The notes under the pieces: model-generated
Seen by the model: the letters and a program-made list of their open reading frames with translations, nothing else
Told to the model about the DNA's origin: nothing
Databases searched by the model: none
Program-made: the position numbers and the translations under genes
Assembly: GCA_019188255.1 (NCBI GenBank)
Contig: JAETXT010000005.1
Coordinates: forward strand, 4,588,001-4,652,000
Source of the DNA: Verticillium longisporum
Lineage: Eukaryota > Ascomycota > Sordariomycetes > Glomerellales > Plectosphaerellaceae
Reading direction: 5' to 3'
Length of the DNA stretch: 64,000 bases
In this document: piece after piece, positions 34,801 through 46,800 of the stretch
Position numbering within the stretch: the first letter of the stretch is position 1
Layout: each line of letters opens with the position of its first letter

Positions 34801-37800
34801 TCCAGAGCTGCGACACCCGCCAACGCCGACTTCAATGCCCAGGCGGTGCTGAACGAGACGACACCGGAGGCCAAGCCGCCTGCTCCGGACCCATGGGCCG
34901 ATGAAACATTTTTCCTACCCCCAAAGAAGAGCAAGATCAAGGGTAAGAAAAAGACGTCCCTCCGCGAGGCCGCCCCCCAGCCGAGGCCGAGCCGAGTGCT
35001 TCCACCGAAGCGCCGCCTGTTGAAGACCCCCTTTGGCCGCCTTTGGTAGCCAGCCACTGCCAGAGAGCCAGGCTGATGCGGATGCGCTTCAACAGAACCC
35101 TCCTTTTACGGATGAGCCCCAACTTGGAGACGTGCCCGTTGCCACGGATGAAACGACCAACGAAGGAGAATGGGGCTCCACAGCGACCACGAAGCAGAGC
35201 AAGAAGCAAAAGAAAAAGGGCAAGAAGGGATCTGTTTCGGAGCTGGGCCAGAGCAACAACCAAGACGACGCCTTGCGAGATCTTGCATCTTCTATCACTA
35301 TGGGCGGGGACGACAGCCCGCTTCCTGTACCTGAGTCACCAGTTGACCATGTTGAATTGACACCTACGGTTTCTACTGCAGACAAGACCAAGAAGAACAA
35401 GCAAAAGGCGCGCAAGTCGGTCACTTTTGACCTGGACACGGACAAGACTTCTGATGCCGTTGGGCCGGTCGTGACAGGCGACCAAGATGGTCAGGACCAG
35501 GACATGCTGTCCTCCAGCGGCGGCGGCGGCGACGACAATGTGAGTTCGGGCCCGGCCGTTGGCGGAATTAGTGGCATCGCCGAGGCGACCCTCCCCGAGA
35601 CTAGTACCGAGTGGTCCGCGGGCGTGGGCGCCGATTCTGGCTCAGCCGATAACGGCGGTGAACATGAGCGGCAGCAGCGCGAGGTTTTGCCCCTGCACGC
35701 AATAACAGATGCAACAGGTGCAGCAGATGCAGCGACAGCAACAGCGCCTGGAGCAGCTGCTGATGAGGCCACCTCAGGCGGTGAGGCTGGCGCAGCGGGT
35801 AAAGAGCTCAGCTCCACGGACCAGGCCGCAGCCACTGACAGGGCGGCGGACCTGGCGGGAGATCTGGCCCCGTCCCGCCCCTTCGCAGACGACAATTGTC
35901 TTCTTCATGCAGATGACGCGCCGCTGTCCGGGGAGGCAAGTGGCCCAACCTCCAATGACGACAAATCAACAGGGGACACGCGAGGCACGGATGCCCAAAC
36001 GGTGGATCCAGCCCTCACCGACTCGACCCTGGAGGTTGGTGCCCCACAGGAGCTCCCGGGGCCGGTCTTGGCGCTCGACAATACTACTCCCGACGAACCC
36101 CAGGTCTTGAGCTCCCGTGTTGCTCCCGAGGCAGAGGTCACTTTCGTGACAGAAAATTCAGCTACCCTTCCAGAAGGTGATGACATGGCCGTGCCGACGA
36201 TTGTGAAGCCCGACGACGAGTGGGCTGAGACGCCGTCCTCCAAGAAGAAGGCCAAGAAGGGCAAGAAGAAGGCGGCTGCTGCTTCTTCCGCCTGGGGTGA
36301 TGAGCCCGAAACCGCCCAGCAACAACCAGAAGAAGTCAAGAGCATCGACGATTCCTCAGTGTCAACACCTTCACAAGATGAGCCTGTATCATTACCACAA
36401 CCCGCAGAGCCAGAGGGCCCGGCACTCGACGACCCTGTCACTGCTCCCACCCCAGCAGCTGATGATGATGAGTGGGCTCTGCCAGCGTCCGGGAAGAAGA
36501 GCCAAAAGAACAAGAAGAAGAAGGGATCCGCCATAACCTCGGACGAGCCGGTGCCTGAGCCGGAGACACCAACACAAACGACTGAAGAACCGCTTTCGCT
36601 CGACCAATCCTCACAACAGGTCGAGCCTCAACCCCCCACAGCGCCGGAACTCGCCGAGGCTCTCGAGAAATTCGAACCTGCCCTCGCGGCTGAGGCTGCC
36701 GAGGATGAGTGGGCGGCACCGACGTCTGGGAAGAAGGCGAAGAAGTCTAAGAAGAAGAAGGCACTCACCGTGGAGGAGCCTGAGCCCGAGGCTGCAGTTG
36801 GGCCTGAGCTCGCTCCCCAACTCGAAGTTGAGCGCTCAGTCGAGGATACGCAAACAGCAGTCCCTCAATTGGAGACTTCTCCAGACCAGATCGAGCGTGC
36901 ACCTGTGCCAGAGGCTGCTGACGACGAATGGGCGTCACAGCCTGTCGGGAAGAAGGGCAAGAAGAACAAGAAGAAGAAGGAATCCGCATCTGCTTCTGAC
37001 GAACCTACCACTGAGCCTGCTGCTAGCGAAGTGGTTGACGACATTCTCGCCAGCGATTCGGCCGCGCCTGAAAAGACTGTCGACGAGCCTGCTGTAGAGG
37101 GCCCGTCGCCTGCGGCCGATGCTGTCCCCACATCGACTGGGCCAGCCTCTTCTGAGCCAGTAGAGGCTGCCGGGGATGAGTGGAGCTCACAGCCTGCCGG
37201 TAAGAAGAGTAAGAAGGACAAGAAGAAGAAGAAGCAGTCTGCCCTCCAGCCTGACGATCTGACGCCAGAGGCTGCTGCCGAGGCGCTCGAGGCCGCTCCA
37301 GCCGATCCTCCCGTTGAGACCGAGCCAGTCCAGACTGAAATTCCCACCGAGGCCGAGCCGGCAATTACGCAGGATGCCGAAGTCGCGCCGTCTGTTGATG
37401 ACTCTGCCTTTGAGACTTCGGGATCTAAGAAGTCGAAGAAAAACAAGAAGAAGCAGAGTCTTCTCGCAGCCACTCTGGATGAAACCCCCGCAGTTCCCGA
37501 GTCACAAACCGAGTCGTCCACTGCCACTCCCACTGAAACTGCGCAGGAGCCGACACAGGCTGATGATGGCTGGGGCTTCGAAGCTCCCACAAAAAAGAGC
37601 AAGAAGGGCAAAAAGAAGCAAGCCGCAGCTCTCGATGATCTCGCCAGCGCTCCGCAGGAGGATGTCAAGGTTGCTGATGCCGAACCCCCGATGCTTGATG
37701 ATGTCCCCACCCCTGGTCCAGCTTCTGACGAGATCCCCTTGGATGAATCAACGACTCCTCTAGATACCCTCTCACGGGACCTGGACACGAGCGCCCCTTT

Positions 37801-40800
37801 GACGACCTCTTCAAACGAACCCATTGAGGAGGTCACCGCGCCAGTCCCAGAAGAGGAGTTCCCAACGACCACGAAGAAATCCAAGAAGGACAAGAAAAAG
37901 ATGAAGGGTCTCGTTGAAGAATCTGCACCAGAGCCATCGCCTGTATCGGAGGAGCCGACTGCCATGGATGAAGCTGTGCCAACTCCCACGCCTCCAGAGG
38001 ATGATTCCTTTTCCGCGAGCACCGGCAAGAAGGACAAGAAGAAGAAGGGTCTTCTGGCTGCTGCTGCTCTTGCGGCCGCCGCCGCCTCTGGTGTTGAAGC
38101 CTCTCCGCCTTCCAACGACGAGGAAAGCTCCCGCCAAGCGCCCGCTGAGGTACCCGACAACTCCCAAGCGACGACAGATGTGCCACCAGCGCTCGAAGAG
38201 GTTTCCACCCCAGTTTCCGATGAGGCGCAGCCGACAGATGTTCTCCCCGAATCCTTGGACCAGACCGCGGTTGCTGACGACGAGTTCCCTGTCGTCAGCA
38301 AAAAGTCTAAGAAGGACAAGAAGAAGAAAGGCAAGTCCGAGCCCGAGCCCGAGCTCGAACCGGAGGTCCAGGCCGAACCAGAGTCCACTCAGCCCGCCAC
38401 ACTGAGTTGGGCGGATGACATCCCTGCTGAGCCTCCACGAGAGCCTGAAGCTCAGCCAGAGCCTTCTGCGGTTGAGCCAGAGGAGGAGCCTGCTTCTGTT
38501 GGCAAGAAGTCTAAGAAGGACAAGAAGAAGAAGGGCAAAGGCAACGCTGGCTCGGAGCCTGCATCTGAGGTCGCGACGCCTGTCGAAGACCTCTCACGAT
38601 CTCTGGAGCTGCCACCTGTTACCGAAGACCCGGCTCCTGTTGAGGCATCGCCGGTTGTGGTAGCTGACGCGGCGCCTGCTGATGAGTGGGCGGAGGATAC
38701 GTCCACGAAGAAGAAGTCCAAGAAAGACAAGAAGAAGAAGAAGGGCCTTCTTTCGGATGACCTCGAAACCCCATCTGAGTCTCCAGATCCACTCGCCGCA
38801 CCAACAGAAACCGTTGCCGAGCCTGCCGTTGATCTTCCTGCCGCAACGGATGATCTTGCTACTTCGGAGCCTGCTATCATCGAGACACCCGCTACAGAGA
38901 CGCCGGTTGCCAAGACGCCTGTAGTTGATGAATGGGAAGAGCAAGGTTCCGTGTCCAAGAAGTCAAAAAAGAAGTCAAAGAAGAACAAGTCTTTGCTTCA
39001 AGACGATCCAGCTCTGGAATCTGGTGCTGCGACGCCCATTGAAGAAGTCAGCCAGGATACCAAGGCTCTCGACTTGACTGCTACCGACGACATTTCGCCC
39101 GAACCCACCCCGTCGAGATTCAAGAAGAACAGACCCTCACCCCCGACAATTCCGCCCCCGCCCCCGAAGAGCCCGCCGCAGATGATGAGTGGGGCGCAGC
39201 GCCGACGAAGAAGTCGAAGAAGGATAAGAAGAAGAAACGAGCGAGCCAGATCGAGCCAGAAACCCCCTCAGCGCCGATCGAGTGGAAGACCAGGAGTTGC
39301 AGCAAAGTCCTCAGGTACGGGATAGTAGCCAGGAATCACCTCTCGAGACGGCAGGCGCGAGCCCGCCTGTTGAGGAGGTGTCGCTTGTACCTGATGTCGC
39401 CGGGACGAGCGTTGCCCCCGTTGAGGATGCCGTTGTCGAAACTGCTTCTGCTCCCGAGGCTGCGGACGAATGGGCCGACTTTTCGACCTCCAAGAAGGGC
39501 AAGAAGAAGAACAAGAAGGGCAAGGGTGTCATTGAGCCTGAGCCTGAGCTTGAGGTCACTGCCGAGCCCGCTTCCGAGCCTGTTGTCGCGCCAGCTTCTG
39601 AGCCACTCGTCGAGACTGTTCCCCAAGTTGCCGATCTTGCCGATTCTTCGGTTCCCCCTGTGGAGGATGCCACGCCTGTGGTTCCTGCTGCCGAAGTTGT
39701 CGTGGAGCCTGTCGATGAGTGGGCTGAGCCGGCAACGTCGAAGAAGAGCAAGAAGAACAAGAAGAAGGGGAAGGCTGTTACTGAGCCCGAACCCGAACTT
39801 ACTCCGGAGACGATTGCCGAGCCCGTCCATGAGTCCGTTCTTGAGCCTACCATCGACCCTGTCACCGAGCCCATCGACCTTACAACTTCTGATATTCTGC
39901 CTGCTCAAGACGCTGCGCCTGTGGCTTCCGAACAACCGGCCATTGAGCCAGTTGATGAGTGGGCGGAGCCCGCGACGACAAAGAAGAGCAAGAAGAATAA
40001 GAAGAAGGGCAAGGGCGTCGTTGAGGTCGAGCCTGAGTCTGAATCTGTTCTTCAGTCTACCACCGAGCTATCGCCTGAGCCTGTCGCCGAGCTCGCACCT
40101 GAGCCTGTCACCGAATCTGTGTCTGTGCCGGTGGGCACCATTGCTACAGATGCACCCGCTGCTACCGAGGAACCAGTGGCAGAGGCTTTTGATGAGTGGG
40201 CCGAACCCCCCACGTCAAAGAAGGGCAAAAAGAACAAGAAGAAGGCCAAGGGTGTTGTTGAGCCCAAGCCCGAGCTTGAGCGTGAAATCATCCCGGAGCC
40301 TGTTCCTGAGGCCCTCTCTGAATCTACCCCTGAACCCGCCACCGAGTCTTCTGCAGAGCCAGTCGATCTTGTGACCGCCGATGTGCCTGTTCCTTCCGAG
40401 GAACCCATCGCTGAGCCTGCTGATGAATGGGCTGAGCTCACGACATCAAAGAAGCGCAAAGGCTTAAACGTTGAGTCCACTCTTGAGCCCGCTGTCGAGC
40501 CTGTGCCCGAAGCTGCCGTGGAGCCTGTTACCGCGCCTGTCGTAGAGCCGGAAGCCGTCTCCGAGCCTGCTCCTGAGGTGCAAACGGCTGTTGAGACTGA
40601 GCTTGTTGCTCCTCTGGATGACGGCTCCCGCAACCTCGATACACCGCCAGCCGAATCGGGCTCACCAGCCGAGGATCAGTCGTCTGCTGCCGTTGACGAC
40701 TGGGCTGATTTCTCTTCTTCCAAGAAAAGCAAGAAGAATAAGAAAAAGACTAAGGCCACGGATGAGCCCGCACCTGCTATTGCGGAGGAGCTGCCCAGAG

Positions 40801-43800
40801 CGCAAGATGAAATTCGGGAAGCCTCTACGGATGCCGCTGCCGACCCGATCGTGGCGGCCGAGCCCACCCCTCTTCCCGAACAGGAACCTGTTGTTGATGA
40901 GTTCGCCGATCTTGGTTCGAAAAAGAGCAAGAAGAACAAGAAAAAGGCCAAGGGCCTTGTCTCCGTAGAGCCCGAGACAGCGGCAGAGCTCCAATTGGCG
41001 CCCGCTCAGGACGCTGTCGATTCGACTGCCATCGAGCCATCTTCTACCCTTTCAGATCCACCTACTGTACTTGAGGATATTCCCGTTATTGAGTCGAGCA
41101 CGCCTCTCGACCAAGATGCGATCGCTGCCGCGGATGATTGGGCTGACTTTGGCGTCAAGAAGAACAAGAAGGGCAAGAAGAGCAAGGGTGTCACTTATGA
41201 CGATACCGAGCTCCCCTCCACGACCGACCTCACTGAGCCCTCTCGCAACACTGCCTCCGCCGAGCCTGGTCTTCCAGAGATTAACAACTTGGCCGAAGCC
41301 ACAGCCATTCCTGAAGCCGAAGTTGAACCCGTCATTGAGGCTGAGGTGCCCACGACTACGATTGATGAGTGGGCTGATTCCGGCTCCAAGAAGAGCAAGA
41401 AGAAGAAGAAGGGCAAGTCTTTTGCTTTCGACGAACCAGAGACCACTGTCGAAACCGCTACCGAGCCTGTCGTCACCCAGGATGAGCCTGTCCTTTCTTC
41501 GGACCCTACTCCTATCGAAACTCCGACCCTGCCGCAAGAGGTCGAAGTCTCTACCGAGCAAGCATCTTCCGCACCTGTCGACGAATGGAACGACTTTGGC
41601 AGCACCAAAAATAGCAAGAAAAAGAAGAAGGGCAAGGGCACTGTTCTTGACGAGCTCGAGCCTGCCACCAGTGCTCCTCTGGAAGCACCTTCGGAAGCTG
41701 CCATTGACACCCAAGTCGTTTCTGATTCCGTTGATCCGACTGTCGCCGAAGACGTCACTGCCGAGCCTCTTGCTGATACTCCTGCCGACACGGAGGCTTC
41801 GACGCCCGTGGATGACTGGGCTGGTGGCTTCAGCACTAAGAAAAGTAAGAAGGGCAAGAAGAAGGCCAAGGGTTCTGCTTTCGATGAACCCGAGTCGTTT
41901 GTCGAACCTGCTGCTGAGGAAACCCCCGACGTCATCGTCGAGGCCCCGGTTGAGGTTGAACCTGTTCCAGCTGCTGAGCCGGAGGTTGCCAACCCCGTTG
42001 ATGAATGGGCAGAGAGCAGCAACAAGAAAAGCAAGAAGGACAAGAAGAAGAAGCGTCAAAGCACAGCTTGGGACGATACTGAACCTAGCACCCCCGCTTC
42101 GACTGAAAGCCCTGCTCCTGAAGAAGAGCCAGTTATTGTTGATGCTCCTCGCGACCTCTCCATTGAGGCGGAACAAGTCACGGCATCCAATGATCTGCTT
42201 GCTGCTCAACCCCAGGAGGTCCAGGAGCCTGTCCCTGCTTCCAGCGAACCTAGTGTCGAAGAAGTCGCCGACAAGACCATCGAGGAGGTTGTGCCTTCAC
42301 AAGAAACCCCGCAGCCTGTCGAAGAGCCTGCAGAAGACCCCGCAAACTTCTCATCTGTCAAAGAGTCCAAAAAGGACAAGAAGAAGAAGCGTGATAGCCT
42401 CGCTCAGTTTGACGAAGAGCCACAGCCCGTCCAAGAAGACGCCGTGCCCGCGCTTCAAGAAGAGCACGTCTTTGATACGGCAATCAGCGAGGACCCAGCC
42501 GTCGTACCCGAAGTTGTCGAGGAACCCTTCGCCGACTCGTTCTCCACCAAGAAGTCAAAGAAGGACAAGAAGAAGGCCAAGAGGCAGTCTCTTCTGGTGG
42601 ATTCCGAGCCGGCCACCCCCGCTGAAAGCCCTATTATTATCGAAGAGGCACCAACGACCTATGCTGAGACCCCTATCGTCGAGGAACAGCAGGCTGATAT
42701 CGCGGAAACGCCCGCTGCTGCTGAGGCTGAGCCTTCCATCGTTGCTGAAGATGTCAAGCCCATCGACCTCGAACTACCTGCAGTCGTCCCGGGGGCTGTC
42801 GAAGACAAACCGATCGATCAGCCCCTCGAGCCGGTACAGGCTGCCGACGACGCTGACTGGGGTGGCTTTGCCGTCCCCAGCAAGAAGTCCAAGAAGGGCA
42901 AGAAAGGAAAGGCCTCCGCCGACACGTCCGAGCCTGTGTCACGAGCATTGTCACCTTCTCGTGAATTGGACTCTGCCGTCACTTCTGCTGTGATCGAAAG
43001 GCCTGAAGCTGTGCCCGAAGCTGTGCCCGAAGCTGTGCCAGAGATCAGTGAGCCTGCATTTGAAGAACCTGCACCACAGCCCGAGCCTGTCATTGATGAC
43101 GAGTGGGCCTTGCCTACGAAGAAAAAGAAGGGCAAGAAGGGCAAAGCAGCCGCCGTCCTGGATGTGGATAATCAAGAAACCAGCCTCCCTGTCGAGTCCC
43201 GTCCTCTCGAGGAAGTACCATCTACTACACCCGAAGTTGTCGACATCACTGAAGCGACCGAGCAGGCCCCTGCACCAGTTGAACCAGTTCTTGCCGAGCC
43301 ATCGGGCGAACCTGAGCCCGTGGCTGAAGATGAGTGGGCTCTGCCTTCATCCAAGAAGAAGAAGAAGGGCAAGAAGGGTAAGGCTGCCGAGACGGACGTT
43401 TCTGAGCCAGCCGATGTCACTGCAGTCGATGTGGCTACAGTCGAAACTCCGACTGCCACTACCGAAGCTGATGTGGTTGAGCCCATCGAGCCCAGTCACG
43501 ACAGCCCAGCACCTGTTGAAGTCATTCCTGCCGAGGCATCGGGCGAGCCGGAGCCCATGGTCGAAGACGAGTGGGCTGCCCCTTCATCCAAGAAAAAGAA
43601 GAAGGGTAAGAAGGGCAAGACGGCTGCATTTGAGGACCCGGAGCCTACTTCTCGTGCTCTGTCTCCCGTTCAGGACATTGTTTTTCCGCCAATGCTTGAG
43701 GTTGAGCAAACTGAATCTGCCACCGATGCAATTGTTGACTCGCCCGCGTTGGTGCCCGAGCCTGTCGTCGAGGACGAGTGGGCGCCGACGCCGAAGAAGA

Positions 43801-46800
43801 AGAAGGGCAAGAAAAACAAAGGCGCTGCCAGCTTTGACAGTCCCGAGCCCACTTCCCGCGCCATGTCGCCTGTGCAAGACATCAGCCTGCCAGCTCCATT
43901 CGAGACCGACATCCCTGTTGACACCCCGGTGGCCGAACATGAGCCTATTGTCGACACCCCGATGGCTGATGTCGAGCCCGTAATCGAAGATGAATGGACG
44001 CCGCCGACATCCAAGAAGAAGAAGGGGAAGAAGGGAAAGGCTGCGGCCGTTTTCGACGTTTCGGAGCCTGTGTCTCGCGCCGTGTCCCCTACGCATGCTG
44101 CGGATCCCGAAGCTTTCAAGAACGCCGAGACTCAGGACGTGGAAACGAGCGCTCCGTTCGAGGCTCCTGCACCCATCGACGAGACTCCCGCAGAGGCCGA
44201 ACCAGTTCCCACGGAGGACGAATGGGCGCTTCCCGCAACGACCAAGAAGGGCAAGAACGGCAAGAAGAACAAGGCTGCTGCCATTCTTGCTGAGGCTGAA
44301 CCTCAGCCAGAGCCCACATCGGCTGCCCCTGCAGACAACATGCAAGGCGACGATGTCATGGCCGAGCCCACGGCCTTTGAGTCAGCTCCTGATCAGCCCG
44401 AGCCCGCTGACGACACTTGGGGCGCAACGCCCTCCAAGAAGTCGAAGAAGGACAAGAAGCGCGGCAAGGGCTTGTCAGCGTCCCGAGAGCTGTCGCCTGC
44501 CCGCGAGGAGCCCGTTCTCGAACGTACCGAGGAGCCTGTTTCTTCACCGCCAGCCACATCCAAGGCAGAAGACACATGGGATGCTCCCACTTCTTCGAAG
44601 AAGGGCAAGAAAGGCAAGAAGGCTCACAGGCGCATGCCGGTTGGCTTCGAGGAGCCGTCCACCAGTGGCAGCCAAACACCCACTGAAGCGCCTCGACAGA
44701 GTCCCTCGTCGTCGTCCTACTGGGGCGAGCTTGGTGCGGCTGCGGTTGCTGGCGCCACTGCCACTGCCGCTGTGGCCGCCCTCACTGGCAAAGAAGAAGG
44801 CGAGTCACGCGACACGGAGCCGGTCAAGAGCTCTCGCGATGTCGGCGATTCGTACTTTGAGGGCGGTCTGGATGCAGGCCCGGAGCCGGTCGAAGCGGCA
44901 GCCGCCGACGACGACGACGGCTTTGGTTTCACTTCAGGAATCACTGGCGAAGAGCAGTCGGGCTACTGGAACAACCAGGCAGCAGAGGAGATGTTCGATG
45001 TCTGGGAGGAGGCCCAGCCGGAGGCCACTCCCACCAAGAGCCAAGTGGCATCGTCTCCGGATGCTGCCAAGGAGGAGACGCTCGGGACGACCATGAGCGA
45101 GATCGCCTCTCCCACTGCCAGCAAGGTCGGTACGCCCAAGTCTGCTGTCGGCAAGAAGAAGAAGGGCAAGAGCAAGAAGTCCAAGTACGAAGACAAGAAG
45201 CCGGGTGGTGGTGATGATGACCCTTTGACGACCCCATTCTATGGGAGGGAGCGGACAAGAAGCATGTGAGTGAGATCGCCAGCTTTGAGGTTGAGAAGTT
45301 CTGGGGCAGCGGTCCAGAGGCGTCGAAGGATGTGCCTGCCGCGGCGGTAGACGATAAGACAGCGGAGGACGGTGAGCGTTCGCTGGAGACGGATGACAAG
45401 CCGATGGTGCAGGAAGCTGTACACGCGGCCATGGTGGAGGACACTATGGAGGGCGTAGCGATTGCCCCGGTACAGGATACGAAGGAGAGTGAGCCTGTCA
45501 GCATTTCATCACGGGCACTGCAACTCAAGGAGGCGGACGACAATGACTACAATGCCGAGAGCCCTGTGCTCGGCCGCGGTCCCTCACACGACGAGGCACT
45601 CGCCACGACGAGATCGGTGGCCAAGGACGAACCCCCGCCTTGGGCATCGGAGTCGGTTCGACAGAGCATCGAGACAGACATTGACGAGGCTGTCGACCGG
45701 GGGTTCGGGGCAGAGCAGCGCAGGGACTTCTCAGAGGCCACGCCAACAGCCACTTACAGGCCGGCTTTCGAGCCGACGACGGACTTCCGACGGTCGGTCT
45801 CGCGAGGCCTGCCGCCCGTGCAAGAAGAGACGTACGATGAGGAGGAGACGGGCGAAGAGCGCGGGCGCGGGCGACAGAGCTTCACGGCAGCGACACCAGC
45901 AACACCCGAGGTCAACCGAGACAGCGGCTTCATGAGCGACTCTTCGCACCGGCGCTCTGCACGAAAGAGCAAGGTCGTCGTCGAGCAAGACAACCGAGAC
46001 AGCGGCGTGCATCTACGAGAGGATGAAGACGGTTCACGCGATGCGGCACGCAGCCCCGAGCTCGGCTGGTCGACGCCCAAGAACCGTAGCATCACGGTAC
46101 CGGAGGAGAGCTCGTCCAGGAGACTCCGACGGTCGCCGCTGTCCAAGGGCGAGCTGCGCGAGCGAGACCATCCCATGACCAAGACACCGGTGCTGCGCGA
46201 GCCCAGCCCACGCGACGTCACGCCCGAGCCTTACAAGACGAGGCGTCACAAGTCACCAGAGCGCGGCATCGGTGGCGACGACAAGAGGTCCAGATACCAC
46301 GACCTGAGCGCAGGCACGTCGGACGCAGGCGCATCTCTCTCGCGCGCGTCGGCCTTGACGCCGACAGGCACAGCAGTAGGCACAGCAGTAGGCCGACGAA
46401 GCGTCTCTGATCATGTGACGCGCATTCAATCACCGGCGCTGGGACCAGAGAGCAGCATGGTCAGCAGCTCTGTGGGTGGAGGGGCTCTGGCACGACGATC
46501 AGCGTCCAACACCAGCCTCTCGCTTTCCACGTCGCGCCACAGAATGCACACGCCCGAGCCGCTCAAGTTCCGGCCAGACAGTCCCGGCTCTGTCTCTGCC
46601 TCTGCCTCTGCCTCTGCCTCAGGCATCTTCAACCGTCGGGCATCAGCCACACCGCCCTTGAGGCGGGTGGACAAGCGTGTGAGTGGAGACCTCCGATCTC
46701 TTCGCCAACGCAGCGAGCTCGACCTGGCTGCAGCATCTCCCGGCGGTAGCGCCAGTGGGAGCCCGAGGAGCTCTGGCACCAGCACGAGCCCCGCTGCAGG

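Noticed and set aside
28720..45240. Programmed ribosomal frameshifting in leashin
   Set aside because: Ten shifts of mixed direction at unrelated short C runs (and one T run), without slippery heptamers or downstream structures, and the same error type occurs in UROD and the DUF3602 gene.
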